Source: Burkholderiaceae bacterium (lineage in GTDB: Bacteria; Pseudomonadota; Gammaproteobacteria; Burkholderiales; Burkholderiaceae_C). From it: DNA of 64,000 nucleotides. Both the position numbers and the translations under genes were made by a program. Of this stretch, positions 22,870-31,524 are shown piece by piece; positions within the stretch are counted from its first letter, which is position 1, and each line of letters starts with the position of its first letter. The notes under the pieces were generated by a model, which worked only from the letters and a program-made list of their open reading frames with translations, was not told the origin of the DNA and did not search any database. The DNA lies in assembly GCA_024235855.1 (NCBI GenBank), contig JACKLN010000005.1, positions 62,001-126,000 on the forward strand, written 5' to 3'.

Positions 22870-23430
22870 CTACCTGGTGGCATGGTCGCCGCCCAGCGCA
22901 CGGTACAGGTGTGCACGGGCGCGGGCCCAGTCTCGTTCGACCGAACGCGGCGAGCGCCCCAGCGCCTCGGCGGTCTCCGACACGGTCAGGCCGGCGAAGA
23001 AGCGGCATTCGACCAGCCGCTCGAGCGCAGGGTCCAGCGCCGCCAGGTCGCGCAGCGCATCGTCCAGCGCCAGCAAGTCCGGGCCAGGCACCGCCGGACC
23101 GTCGTTGGTCGTGTCCAGCGTCAGGTGCAGGGCACCGGCACCGCGCTTGGCGGCACGCCGGCGGCGCGCCGCATCGACCAGCAGGTGCCGCATGGCCGTG
23201 GACGCCAGCGCCAGGAAATGCGTGCGGTCGGTCCAAGTGGACGAGCCGGCCGCCAGCCTCAGGTAGGCCTCGTGCACCACGGCCGTGGTGTTCAGCGTGG
23301 CACCACCCGGCTGCCGGCGCAGATGACGGCGCGCCATGCGACGCAACTCCTGGTAGACCTCGGGCAGCAGCGCATCAGCCTGGGCGCCTTGTGTCGACGC
23401 GCCGCCTACCGGGCTCGCCGTGTCGCCCAT
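22870..23430 (-). CDS. ECF sigma factor paired with Ser/Thr kinase (first copy)
   Basis: A 186-residue ECF-subfamily sigma-70 factor. Region 2 spans about residues 20-85 (LLPEVYQELRRMARRHLR to AMRHLLVDAARRR) and region 4 about 120-178 (LDPALERLVECRFFAGLT, ETAEALGRSPRSVERDWARAR). The normally acidic DAED stretch of region 2.2 reads NTTA (residues 47-50, before VVHEAYLRL). Loss of these acidic residues is the hallmark of kinase-activated ECF factors. The start is uncertain: ATG 23430 gives a typical length, while ATG 23517 would add 29 residues. A TATACT hexamer on the minus strand (23524-23529) could be a -10 element and favours the shorter form. No anti-sigma gene is adjacent; the kinase takes that position. 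Confidence 0.85.
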   Translation of the reverse strand: MGDTASPVGGASTQGAQADALLPEVYQELRRMARRHLRRQPGGATLNTTAVVHEAYLRLAAGSSTWTDRTHFLALASTAMRHLLVDAARRRRAAKRGAGALHLTLDTTNDGPAVPGPDLLALDDALRDLAALDPALERLVECRFFAGLTVSETAEALGRSPRSVERDWARARAHLYRALGGDHATR

Positions 23431-23790
23431 GACCCCGCCGTCAGGGGCCGAGGTCGTTTCGCAAACGGCCGGCGAGCCCGGCGCAGCCACGCCTGGGGTG
23501 AAGGTGCGCGGTGCCATCGAGCCAGTATAGGCAGCCATTGCCGCGGCCGAAGGCCCCGACAGTGAGCCCCGTGCACCCGCCCGCGGCACCGGGACGGGCG
23601 CGTCATGGGCCGGCGACGTCGGGGACGGGGCCGGCTGCACGTGCTGCTCTTCTGCGCGACGACCCCTCATCTGCGGGGGGGCGCGCGCGATCCGCGGCAA
23701 CCTTGGCGGGGTCTTCCGCCGCTTCGCGTATTGCATGCAGAGGGAGGGCCCATCGCCGGGCCGTCCACACCTTGCCATGGAGTTGTGCCA
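23431..23790. other. Divergent intergenic region, ECF sigma factor versus PEP-CTERM gene
   Basis: 360 bp upstream of both genes if the short ECF start is right. It contains the minus-strand TATACT (23524-23529), without a good -35 partner, a short inverted repeat CGTTT-CGC-AAACG near 23453-23465, and the GGAG ribosome-binding site of the PEP-CTERM gene (23779-23782). No separate gene is supported. Confidence 0.45.
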
Positions 23791-24804
23791 ATGCCGAACA
23801 AGATCGGGCTTTCCTCGGTGCGCTGTGTCACTGCAGCCGCTTTGCTGTTCTCAGCCTGGTGCGTACAGGCTGCGCAGACCGTGCAGTTGTCCGCCGACTG
23901 CGGCACGACGCCGCGGGTGTTCGCGCTGCCCGGAGCGTTCTCGGTGGCCTCGGATTGCCGCGACAGCACCACGCCGCCGGCGCCGGCGCTGCCCTACGAC
24001 CACCGCATCTATGCCTCGGCCGCGGCCGCCCGCCTGGCGGGCGACGGCCCCACGCTGATGGCCGGGACGTCGGCCCGCATCGACTACTTCGACCTGCGCC
24101 GCAAGGGCGACGGCACCGGTTCCACCGGCGCCAGCCCTGCGAACTCGAACGGCCAGGCCGAGAGCAGCGCGCGCCTCGTGTTCGACATCGACGGCGCGCA
24201 GCCCGGCGACGTCTACACCCTGCGCACCCAGCTGTACGTGGGCGGCAACTGGGCATTCAGCACGCTGGGCGACCCTTACGCCAGCTTCGTCGACGGTTAC
24301 CTGCAGGTGCGTGGCGACTGGAGCGGCAACTTCGGTGTCGTCGTCGACGGCATCGATTCCCCACCCGTGCTCTACCAACTGCGCGGCACCGGCATCGAGG
24401 GCGGCGGCAGCCTGGTCAACGGCATCGTCACGCTGGAGCGCACGATCCGCGCCGGGGAGATCCAGGTCCTGCGCATCAGCACGCTGGCCGACGCCTACAT
24501 GAAGAACAACTTCGGCACCCAGGACCAGAATGGCCAGATCGGCATCGGCAGCGGGTCCTTCGACATCGGTCTGGAGGCGGGCGTGGTGGATTTCCAGGTG
24601 TTCGATGCCAACAGCACGGCGTTGGCCGCCAACGGGTCGGTCAGCCTGATGAACCCTGTGGCCTTCACCGTCACCACCGACGCCGGCGCACCCTTCGTGT
24701 ACTACACCGCACCTGTGCCCGAGCTTCAGACACTGACGATGATGCTGGCGGGCATGGCCGTGCTGGGCGGGGTGGCCCGGCGCCGTCGTCTGCGCAGGGC
24801 CTGA
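23791..24804 (+). CDS. PEP-CTERM-type secreted protein
   Basis: A 337-residue exported protein with a signal peptide (cleavage near VQAAQ, residue 28) and a beta-rich Gly/Asp/Ser body without recognised catalytic motifs. The C-terminus has the tripartite sorting signal: a VPELQ motif (a variant of the usual PEP), a hydrophobic span (LTMMLAGMAVLGGVA) and an Arg cluster (RRRRLRRA). Such proteins are processed by exosortase/EpsH and usually reach the outer surface with exopolysaccharide. No exosortase lies in the window. GGAG sits 8 bases before the ATG. The specific function is unknown. Confidence 0.82.
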   Translation: MPNKIGLSSVRCVTAAALLFSAWCVQAAQTVQLSADCGTTPRVFALPGAFSVASDCRDSTTPPAPALPYDHRIYASAAAARLAGDGPTLMAGTSARIDYFDLRRKGDGTGSTGASPANSNGQAESSARLVFDIDGAQPGDVYTLRTQLYVGGNWAFSTLGDPYASFVDGYLQVRGDWSGNFGVVVDGIDSPPVLYQLRGTGIEGGGSLVNGIVTLERTIRAGEIQVLRISTLADAYMKNNFGTQDQNGQIGIGSGSFDIGLEAGVVDFQVFDANSTALAANGSVSLMNPVAFTVTTDAGAPFVYYTAPVPELQTLTMMLAGMAVLGGVARRRRLRRA

Positions 24805-25095
24805 GCAGCGGGCCCGCTGGAGGACGGCTCCGGCTCGGGCCGCAGCAGCCACCAGCAGTCATGCGCGGGCCGTGCAACGTCAGCCTGCGCTCGCGCCCGG
24901 GCCTACCCGGCGGGACATCGTCGCGAAGACGGAGATGTGGTGCCTTTCCCACCCTGTGGCCCGAGGTTGGGGTGACGTCAGTTCACGGGACGTGCTGCAT
25001 GGCGTTGGTCATTCACTGGTGTCTGTCGATGGCCAGAGCCATCACGTCACGACAGCGTTGAGCCACCGGTCACCGCGACCTGAAGGCAAGCGCGT
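24805..25095. other. Convergent intergenic region with palindrome
   Basis: 291 bp between the PEP-CTERM and pxpA 3' ends. A perfect 14-bp palindrome CAGCGGGCCCGCTG (24806-24819) begins 1 base after the PEP-CTERM stop and could fold in the transcript, but no T-run follows. Nothing else was recognised. Confidence 0.45.
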
Positions 25096-25896
25096 TCAGG
25101 GATCGCGTGCGAGCGGATTGCGCGCCCACGCCCCCAGCGCCTCGCCCACCCCCACCAGCCGCCACCCGGCGCCCTCCAGCCCTGCCCGCAGCCGCCGCGC
25201 ATTGGCCACCGCACCCGGCGTGTCGCCATGCACGCAGATGCTGTGCATGGCGGTCGTCATGACCTTGCCGGTGGTCGACACGATGCCGCCCGCGTCGAGC
25301 ATGCACATCACGTGCGCGAACACGGCCTCGTCGTCGTGCAGCACCGCGCCGGGCTCGCGCCGCGGGACCAGCGTGCCGGCGTCGGTGTACGCCCGGTCGG
25401 CGAAGACCTCGGCCGCCACGCGCAGGCCGGCGCGTTCGCCGGCACGCACCAGGGCCGACAGCGCCGGCGCCAGCAGGATGAGTTCCCGGTCGAAGGCACG
25501 AATGGCACGCGCCACCACGTCGGCCAGCGCGTCGTCCTCGCAGGCCTGGTTGTTCAGCGCGCCGTGCGGCTTCACGTGCACCAGGCGCCCGCCCTCGGCC
25601 GCGGCCATGCCGGCCAGCGCGCCGATCTGGTAGATCAGCGCCGCCTCCAGCTCGGCCGGCGCCATCTGCATCGGCCGGCGGCCGAAGCCCTGCAGGTCGG
25701 GGTAGCTGGGGTGCGCGCCCAGGCCCACGCCGGCGTCGAGGGCCGTGCGCACGGTGCGCCGCATCACCAGCGGATCGCCGGCATGGAAACCGCAGGCAAT
25801 GTTGGCCGCGCCCACCACTTGCAGCAGCGCGGCGTCCTCGCCCATGGTCCAGGCGCCGAAGGATTCGCCCAGGTCGGCGTTGAGGTTGATCTTCAT
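25096..25896 (-). CDS. pxpA: 5-oxoprolinase subunit A (LamB/YcsF family)
   Basis: A 266-residue TIM-like protein of the LamB/YcsF family, the A subunit of the ATP-dependent prokaryotic 5-oxoprolinase PxpABC. Diagnostic motifs are the N-terminal INLNADLGESFG, NIACGFHAGDP, GAHPSYPDLQGFGRR, VKPHGALNN and CVHGDTPGA. The site GGAGGAG precedes the ATG at 25896. It is the last gene of a minus-strand run after pxpB and pxpC, 25 bp below pxpC. With them it hydrolyses 5-oxoproline to glutamate. Confidence 0.95.
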   Translation of the reverse strand: MKINLNADLGESFGAWTMGEDAALLQVVGAANIACGFHAGDPLVMRRTVRTALDAGVGLGAHPSYPDLQGFGRRPMQMAPAELEAALIYQIGALAGMAAAEGGRLVHVKPHGALNNQACEDDALADVVARAIRAFDRELILLAPALSALVRAGERAGLRVAAEVFADRAYTDAGTLVPRREPGAVLHDDEAVFAHVMCMLDAGGIVSTTGKVMTTAMHSICVHGDTPGAVANARRLRAGLEGAGWRLVGVGEALGAWARNPLARDP

Positions 25897-25921
25897 GCGG
25901 GTGCGCTCCTCCGTGGGGTGC

Positions 25922-26965
25922 CTATGCGGGCCGGTACTCGGCCGACAGCGCGTGCACGACGCCGGACACCAGGTTGCCACCATACAGCGCGGCTTCGTCC
26001 ACGCCACCGGGCAGCAATGGGCGCAGCGCGGCCAGCAGCGCCTGCGTCTGGGCCTCGGCAGCACGGGCCAGCTGCTCGCCCTGCTCGGCCGTCACCCACG
26101 CGAATCGCAGCGTCTCGCCCGGCCGCGCGCCGGCCACGCGCGCCAGGTCGGCACCGATGACGGTGCCGATCTTGGGGTAGCCACCGGCCGTCTGCGCGTC
26201 GGCCAGCAGCACGATGGGCTGGCCGTTGCCCGGCACCTGGATGGCACCGGGCACGATGGCGTCGGACACGATCTCGGGCGCGCCCTGGTGCGCCAGCACC
26301 GGGCCCTGCAGGCGCACGCCCATGCGGTCGGCCTCGGCGGTGACCTGGTAGCCGGCTTCGGCGAACGCGGCACGCGTTTCGGGCGCGAAGTGGTCGGCCT
26401 GCGGGCCGGGCACCACGCGGATGGGGCGGGTGTCGGCGCGCGGCGGCTCGGGCAGCGTGAGCTCGCGGCGCGCAGTGGCCGCGGGCACGGGCAGCCGTAC
26501 GCCGGGCGCCAGCGCGCGGCCGTCCAGCCCGCCCAGGGCGGCGCGCGCGTAGGTGCTGGCACTGCCCAGCACCGGCGGCACCGCCAGCCCTTCCACCGCC
26601 ACCACCACCAGCCGGCCGTGCAGCAGGCGGCGCACGCGCAGGCTGTCGCCGTCGGCCAGGGTGAGCGATCGCCAGGCGTCGAGCACGCGGCGTTCGCCGG
26701 CTACGGCGTGTTCCAGTTCCGCCGGGCCGGCCACGGCCACGCGCACGGGGCCACCGCGCGCGGCCAGGTGCAGGCCGCCGTCCAGCGCCTCGATGACGGG
26801 CGTGCCGGGTTCGTTGCCGGCCAGTGCGTTGGCCAGGCGCATCCCACGCGCGTCCAGCACACCGGCCACGGGCACGCCGTAGCGCCGGTAGCCGCGGCGG
26901 CCGGCGTCCTGCACCGACGCGTAGGCGCCGGGCGAGACCACTTCCAGCGTGACCTCAGCCGTCAT
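25922..26965 (-). CDS. pxpC: 5-oxoprolinase subunit C (KipA/biotin-dependent carboxyltransferase-like)
   Basis: A 347-residue subunit of the PxpABC 5-oxoprolinase (AHS2/KipA family). Hallmarks are EVVSPGAYASVQDAGRRGYRRYGVP near the start, RLANALAGNEPGTPVIEA, RVVPGPQADHF, ADRMGVRLQGP, and IVPGAIQVPGNGQPIVLLADAQTAGGYPKIG, each split here into short blocks. The ATG (26963-26965) lies 11 bases inside the 3' end of pxpB, so translation is coupled. Together with PxpB it forms the carboxylase-like module that activates 5-oxoproline. Confidence 0.93.
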   Translation of the reverse strand: MTAEVTLEVVSPGAYASVQDAGRRGYRRYGVPVAGVLDARGMRLANALAGNEPGTPVIEALDGGLHLAARGGPVRVAVAGPAELEHAVAGERRVLDAWRSLTLADGDSLRVRRLLHGRLVVVAVEGLAVPPVLGSASTYARAALGGLDGRALAPGVRLPVPAATARRELTLPEPPRADTRPIRVVPGPQADHFAPETRAAFAEAGYQVTAEADRMGVRLQGPVLAHQGAPEIVSDAIVPGAIQVPGNGQPIVLLADAQTAGGYPKIGTVIGADLARVAGARPGETLRFAWVTAEQGEQLARAAEAQTQALLAALRPLLPGGVDEAALYGGNLVSGVVHALSAEYRPA

Positions 26966-27743
26966 CGCGCATTCGCCAGTGCCCGGGCGCCAGTTCGCCG
27001 GCGCGCACGGCGGCGGCGATGCGCTGGAACTCGGCCGCATCCACCGGCGTGAAGTGAACGCGGTCGCCAGCAGCCAGCAGCGCCGGCACCGGCCACGCGG
27101 GGTCGAACAGGCGCACGGGGCAACGGCCGATCAGGTGCCAGCCGCCGGGGCTTTCCCAGGGGTAGATGGCGGTCAGGCCACCGGCGATGGACACGCTGCC
27201 CGCCGGCACGCGCACGCGCGGCTGCGTGCGGCGCGGGCGGTGGAGGCCGGCGGGCAGATCGCCCATGAACGGAAAGCCGGGCAGGAAGCCCAGCATGTAC
27301 ACGCGCCAGACCGTGGCGCTGTGCTGCGCCACCAGGGTGTCGGGCGTCACGCCCAGGGCCTGCGCCGTCTCGGCCAGGTCGGGCGCCATGTCGGGCTCGT
27401 AGCAGACGGGCAGCTGCCAGTGGCGCGCGAGGCGGCCGCCGTCGGCCTGCGGCGCCGGCGCGGGCGCGTCCAGCAGTGGTTGCAGCGCGCTGATCAGCGC
27501 GGCCCGGCCCGTCACCAGCGGGTCGAAGAACACCGTCAGCGACCGGAAGGTGGGCATGGTCTCCACCAACCCCGGCAGGCGGCCCTGCGCCTGCGCGCGC
27601 GCGATGGCGGCGTCCAGCGCACCGACCGCGGTGGCCAGCGCCGGGTCGATGCTGCTGCCGAACTCGATGGTGAAGGCGGCGTCACCGGCGTCCAGCAGCC
27701 GGGGCCGCGGGAGCGTCGACGCCTGGTGCAGCTCGGGCGACAT
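26955..27743 (-). CDS. pxpB: 5-oxoprolinase subunit B (KipI/allophanate hydrolase subunit 1-like)
   Basis: A 262-residue AHS1/KipI family subunit. Motifs seen are LLDAGDAAFTIEFG, SLTVFFDP, LPVCYEPDMAPDL, YMLGFLPGFPFMGDLP, PRVRVPAGSVSIAGG, YPWESPGGWHLIGRCP and GDRVHFTPV. The start is ATG 27743, 32 bp after the dctM stop. A longer frame upstream belongs to a different, unsupported reading of dctM. It pairs with PxpC and PxpA. Confidence 0.93.
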   Translation of the reverse strand: MSPELHQASTLPRPRLLDAGDAAFTIEFGSSIDPALATAVGALDAAIARAQAQGRLPGLVETMPTFRSLTVFFDPLVTGRAALISALQPLLDAPAPAPQADGGRLARHWQLPVCYEPDMAPDLAETAQALGVTPDTLVAQHSATVWRVYMLGFLPGFPFMGDLPAGLHRPRRTQPRVRVPAGSVSIAGGLTAIYPWESPGGWHLIGRCPVRLFDPAWPVPALLAAGDRVHFTPVDAAEFQRIAAAVRAGELAPGHWRMRDDG

Positions 27744-27775
27744 GGCGGGAGTCTCAGGCGCTGACCAGCCGCGCC

Positions 27776-29068
27776 CTACATGTGGCTGGGCAGCCAGAGG
27801 ATCACGTCCTGGAAGTGGTACGACAGCAGCGCCGCCACCAGCATCAGCAGGAACATCGGCGTGGCGGTGCGCGCCACGTAGGTGAGGTCGTGCCTGGTCA
27901 GCCCCTGCAGCACGAACAGGTTCAGCCCCACCGGCGGCGTGATCTGCGCCAGCTCCACCAGCAGCACGGTGAAGACGCCGAACCAGATCAGGTCGAAGCC
28001 CGCGGCCTGCACCGTGGGCAGGAGCACGCCGATGGTCAGCACCACCATCGAGATGCCGTCGAGGAAGCAGCCCAGCACCAGGTAGAGCACCGCCAGCGCC
28101 AGCACCAGGGCCAGCGGCGACAGGTTCATCGCGCCGATGGCCTCGGCCAGGTGGCGCGGCAGGCCGACGAAACCCATGGCCAGCGTCAGGAAGGCGGCAC
28201 CGGCCAGGATGAAGCCGATCATGCAGTACACGCGGCAGGCGGCGCCCAGGCCGGCGGTGAAGGACTTCCAGCTCAGGCTGCCTTCCACCGCGGCCAGGAT
28301 CAGCGAACCGAGCACACCGATGGCCGCCGCCTCCGTGGCGGTGGCGATGCCGGTGTAGATGGAGCCCAGCACGCCGCCGATCAGCAGCACCACCGGGATC
28401 AGGTGGCGCGACGCGTGCAGCTTGGCGCGCAGCGTGGTCGCCGGGTCGGCGGCCGGGATCTTCGACGGGTTGAGCCACGACCAGACGGCGATGTAGCCCA
28501 TGAACAGCGCCGCCAGCACGAGCCCCGGCACGATGCCGGCGATGAAGAGCTTGGCGATGGACACGTCGGCCGCCACGCCGTAGACGATCATGATGATCGA
28601 CGGCGGGATCAGCAGCCCCAGCGTGGCCGCGCCGGCCAGCGAGCCCACGGCCAGCGACTCGGGGTAGCCGCGCTGGCGCAGTTCGGGCAGCGCGATGCGA
28701 CCCACGGTGGCGCAGGTGGCGGCCGACGAGCCGGACACCGCGGCGAAGATGGTGCTGCCGATGACGTTGACGTGCAGCAGCCGGCCGGGCAGCCTGTTGA
28801 GCCAGGGTGCCAGGCCCTTGAACATGTCCTCGCTGAGCCGCGTACGCACGAGAATCTCGCCCATCCACAGGAACAGCGGCAGCGCGGTCAGCGTCCAGCT
28901 GGACGTGTGCCCCCAGATGGTGAGCACCATGCTGTCGCCCACCGGGCGCGGCGTGGACAGCGCCATCGCCACGAGCGCCACGCCGATGAGCGACATGCCG
29001 ATCCACAGCCCCGAGGCCAGGGCCACGAAGAGCAGCACGATCAGGCCGGTGGCCAGCAGGATGTCCAT
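27776..29068 (-). CDS. dctM: TRAP transporter large permease DctM (first set)
   Basis: A 430-residue large TRAP membrane subunit with about 12 hydrophobic spans. It shares family signatures such as LWMGEILVRTRL, FAAVSGSSAATCATVG, LIPPSIIMIVYGVAADVSIA, GIATATEAAAIGVLG and LAQITPPVGLNLFVLQG. It catalyses sodium-coupled uptake of a carboxylate delivered by DctP. The gene lies between dctQ (10 bp) and pxpB (32 bp), which suggests the cargo is 5-oxoproline or a related Glu derivative. The divergent dctM at 34.6 kb is clearly a paralogue. Confidence 0.93.
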   Translation of the reverse strand: MDILLATGLIVLLFVALASGLWIGMSLIGVALVAMALSTPRPVGDSMVLTIWGHTSSWTLTALPLFLWMGEILVRTRLSEDMFKGLAPWLNRLPGRLLHVNVIGSTIFAAVSGSSAATCATVGRIALPELRQRGYPESLAVGSLAGAATLGLLIPPSIIMIVYGVAADVSIAKLFIAGIVPGLVLAALFMGYIAVWSWLNPSKIPAADPATTLRAKLHASRHLIPVVLLIGGVLGSIYTGIATATEAAAIGVLGSLILAAVEGSLSWKSFTAGLGAACRVYCMIGFILAGAAFLTLAMGFVGLPRHLAEAIGAMNLSPLALVLALAVLYLVLGCFLDGISMVVLTIGVLLPTVQAAGFDLIWFGVFTVLLVELAQITPPVGLNLFVLQGLTRHDLTYVARTATPMFLLMLVAALLSYHFQDVILWLPSHM

Positions 29069-29078
29069 GGCACGCTCC

Positions 29079-29594
29079 TCAGTCGACGTGGGTGGCTTCG
29101 GCCGAGGGCTCGGCGAAGAAGGCCTGGCCCGACAGACGGGACCACAGCGCCTGCACGAAGGCCAGCGTAAAGCCCACCGCCCCCAGCGCCATGCTCAGCT
29201 GCGGGATCCACATCGGCGTGGCGTCGCCGGTGGGCGCCACGTCGTGCAGCGTGTACGACACCCACACCAGCCGCACCGAGAACCAGGCCAGGTACGCCGA
29301 CAGGCCCAGGCCCAGCGCCAGCGACAGCAGCTCCATCGCGCCGCGCACGCCGGGCTTCACGTGGTCCAGCAGCAGCGTGGCGCGGATGTGCTCGTTGTGC
29401 TGCAGCGTGGACGGCAGCGCCAGGAACAGCGCCGCCGCGATGGCGTAGCCGGCGTAGCCGTCCAGGCCCGGGATGTTCCAGCCGAACAGCCGGGCCAGGA
29501 TGTTGAGCGCGATGGCGGTGAAGGCGCCCACCATGGCCAGCCCGGCCAGCGCCAGCAGCAGCTGGTAGAAGCCGAGCATCAGTCTGTGCAGCAT
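29079..29594 (-). CDS. dctQ: TRAP transporter small permease DctQ (first set)
   Basis: A 171-residue small TRAP subunit with four membrane spans. The DctQ features NILARLFGWNIPGLDGYAGY, HIRATLLLDHVKPGVR, and the late TPMWIPQLSMALGAV are present. It bridges DctP and DctM. It is 10 bp upstream of dctM and 30 bp downstream of dctP on the minus strand. It is similar throughout to the DctQ at 34150-34662. Confidence 0.9.
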   Translation of the reverse strand: MLHRLMLGFYQLLLALAGLAMVGAFTAIALNILARLFGWNIPGLDGYAGYAIAAALFLALPSTLQHNEHIRATLLLDHVKPGVRGAMELLSLALGLGLSAYLAWFSVRLVWVSYTLHDVAPTGDATPMWIPQLSMALGAVGFTLAFVQALWSRLSGQAFFAEPSAEATHVD

Positions 29595-29624
29595 GGTCGG
29601 GCCCGAGCGTGCCGGCGCGGTGGA

Positions 29625-30602
29625 TCAGTTCTTGCGGTAGGCGTCGATGATGGCCTTGCCGTCGGCGCCGGCCGAGGCCAGCCACTCGTCGGTCATCGTC
29701 TGGCCGATCTTCTGCAGCGCCGCCTTCACGCTGTCGCTGGGCGGGGCGATGGTCACGCCGTTGGCCTTGAGCACGGCGATGGAGTCGGTGTCCACCTGTT
29801 CGCTCATCTTCCAGCCGCGGGCCTCGGCGTCGGCAGCGGCCTTCAGCACCGCGTCCTGCGTGGCCTTGTCCAGCGCGTCGAAGGCCTTCTGGCTGACGGC
29901 GGTGACGTTGCGCGGCAGCCAGCCGTTGACGGGGTAGAAGTACTTCACCTGCTCGTAGAGCTTGCCGTCGGCGCCGCTGGCGCTGCTGGTGAGGAAGTTG
30001 TTGGCCGCGCCGGTGGCCAGGGCCTGGCCCAGTTCCGGCAGCTGGATCGTCACCGGCGACGCGCCGAGCATCGTGGCGATCTTCGTCGTGGCCGGGTTGT
30101 AGGCGCGCATCTTGGTGCCCTTGAAATCCTCGGCGCTGTTGATCGGCTTGACCGAGTACAGCGACTGCCCCGGCCAGGGCACCGAGAACAGCATCTTCAC
30201 GCCCTGCTTGCCCAGCACGCCGGCCTGCACCGGCTTGGCCGCGTCGTAGAGCTTCTTCGCGTCGGCGTAGCTGGTGGCCAGGAAGGGGATGGAGTCGGCC
30301 CCGAACAGCGGGTTCTCGTTGGCCAGGCCGGAGATGATGAACTCGCCGGCGGGCACCAGGCCGGTCTGGATCGCGCGCTTGATCTCCGGCTGCTTGAACA
30401 GCGACGCGCCAGGGTGCACCGTGATCATCAGCTTGCCGCCGGTGGCGGCCTTCACGTCGGCGGCGAACTGCTCCAGGTTCTTGGTCTGGAAGGTGTTGGC
30501 GCCGTAGCCACTGGCCAGGTCCCACTTGGTCTGGGCAAGGGCTGCGGCGCTGAACGTGGCGGTCAGGGCAAAGGCCGTCAGGCCGAAGGCGAGCGATTTC
30601 AT
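29625..30602 (-). CDS. dctP: TRAP transporter periplasmic receptor DctP (first set)
   Basis: A 325-residue DctP receptor with a Sec signal peptide (cleavage after AALA, near QTKWDLASGY). Conserved DctP elements are the ligand-binding region around KGTKMRAYNPATTKIA, including the arginine that usually salt-bridges the substrate carboxylate (KMRAY), and the late helix-rich C-terminus. DctP6 and DctP7 of Bordetella pertussis are known pyroglutamate-binding members of this superfamily. Linkage to pxpBCA and DUF1445 suggests the same class of ligand here, though this is inference. It lies 28 bp below the DUF1445 gene. Confidence 0.92.
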   Translation of the reverse strand: MKSLAFGLTAFALTATFSAAALAQTKWDLASGYGANTFQTKNLEQFAADVKAATGGKLMITVHPGASLFKQPEIKRAIQTGLVPAGEFIISGLANENPLFGADSIPFLATSYADAKKLYDAAKPVQAGVLGKQGVKMLFSVPWPGQSLYSVKPINSAEDFKGTKMRAYNPATTKIATMLGASPVTIQLPELGQALATGAANNFLTSSASGADGKLYEQVKYFYPVNGWLPRNVTAVSQKAFDALDKATQDAVLKAAADAEARGWKMSEQVDTDSIAVLKANGVTIAPPSDSVKAALQKIGQTMTDEWLASAGADGKAIIDAYRKN

Positions 30603-30630
30603 GTCGGGGCTCCTTCTGGGGTGGACAGGG

Positions 30631-31449
30631 TCAGTGACTGGCCAGCTGGTGGTTCAGCAGGTCGGTGATCAGCATCGCGCCCGGCGCGTGCGTGATGCAC
30701 AGCGGCGGGCGGGCGCGCTTGAGGGCGGCCTGGGGCGTGACGCCGCAGGCCCAGAACACGGGGATCTCGCCTGATTCCACCGGCACCGCGTCGCCGTAGT
30801 CGGGTGCCGACAGGTCGGCGATGCCCACCTGGGCCGGGTCACCCAGGTGCACCGGCGCGCCATGCACCGCCGGGAAGCGCGAGGTGATCTGCACCGCGCG
30901 GATGGCGTGCGCCGCCGTCATCGGCCGCATCGACATCACCATCGGCCCGCCGAAGGGGCCAGCCTCCTGGGTGGCGACGTTGGTGCGGTACATGGGCACG
31001 TTGCGGCCCAGTTGCACGTGGCGGATGGGGATGCCTTCGGCGCGCATGGCCCACTCGAAGCTGAACGAGCAGCCGATGGCGAAGCTCACCAGGTCGTCGC
31101 GCCAGAGCGCGCGCACGTCGGCGCACTCCTCCACCAGTTCACCGTCGCGCCAGACGCGGTAGCGCGGCAGGTCGGTGCGCAGGTCCAGGTCGCCCGCCAG
31201 CGTCGGCAGGGCAGGGCTGCCGGCATCGGACACCGCCAGCACCGGGCAGGGGCGCGGGTTGCGCTGGCAGAACAGCAGGAAATCGGCAGCCCAGTCGCGC
31301 GGCAGGACCACCAGGTTGGCCTGCACCAGGTCGTCGGCCAGGCCGCTGGTGTGCGCCGCCAGCGCACCGGCGCGGAAGCGGCCGCGGGCTTCCGAACCGC
31401 GCCGGGCGGCGTCCGCGTCGAAGGTCGAGGGGGTCGGGTGGTTCGGCAT
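30631..31449 (-). CDS. DUF1445 protein, putative hydro-lyase / D-glutamate cyclase type (YcsI-like)
   Basis: A 272-residue cytosolic protein of the DUF1445 family. Landmarks are HTSGLADDLVQANLVVLPRD, FAIGCSFSFEWAM, RNVPMYRTN, GGPMVMSMRPM, and FWACGVTPQAAL with ITHAPGAMLITD at the C-terminus. Bacillus subtilis ycsI of the same family sits in the ycsF-ycsI-kipI-kipA operon, and the mammalian homologue DGLUCY converts D-glutamate to 5-oxo-D-proline. Given the racemase and pxp genes beside it, a D-glutamate cyclase role is likely but not shown. A candidate LysR operator lies about 57-75 bp upstream of its start. Confidence 0.88.
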   Translation of the reverse strand: MPNHPTPSTFDADAARRGSEARGRFRAGALAAHTSGLADDLVQANLVVLPRDWAADFLLFCQRNPRPCPVLAVSDAGSPALPTLAGDLDLRTDLPRYRVWRDGELVEECADVRALWRDDLVSFAIGCSFSFEWAMRAEGIPIRHVQLGRNVPMYRTNVATQEAGPFGGPMVMSMRPMTAAHAIRAVQITSRFPAVHGAPVHLGDPAQVGIADLSAPDYGDAVPVESGEIPVFWACGVTPQAALKRARPPLCITHAPGAMLITDLLNHQLASH

Positions 31450-31505
31450 GGGCGCATGCTGCGCCGAAGCACGCGCCCCGACAAACAGAAGTTTTCTCGC
31501 TCAGG

Positions 31506-31524
31506 TCATCGATATTTTCGATGA
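31506..31524 (-). promoter_or_regulatory. AT-rich perfect inverted repeat with T-N11-A, candidate LysR box
   Basis: On the minus strand the sequence is TCATCGA-AAATA-TCGATGA, two perfect 7-bp arms around 5 bp. It includes the LysR-type T-N11-A core (TCGAAAATATCGA). It overlaps the last codons and stop of lysR and lies 57-75 bp before the DUF1445 start, in strikingly AT-rich DNA for this genome. It would be well placed to control DUF1445 and the TRAP-pxp genes. Confidence 0.45.
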
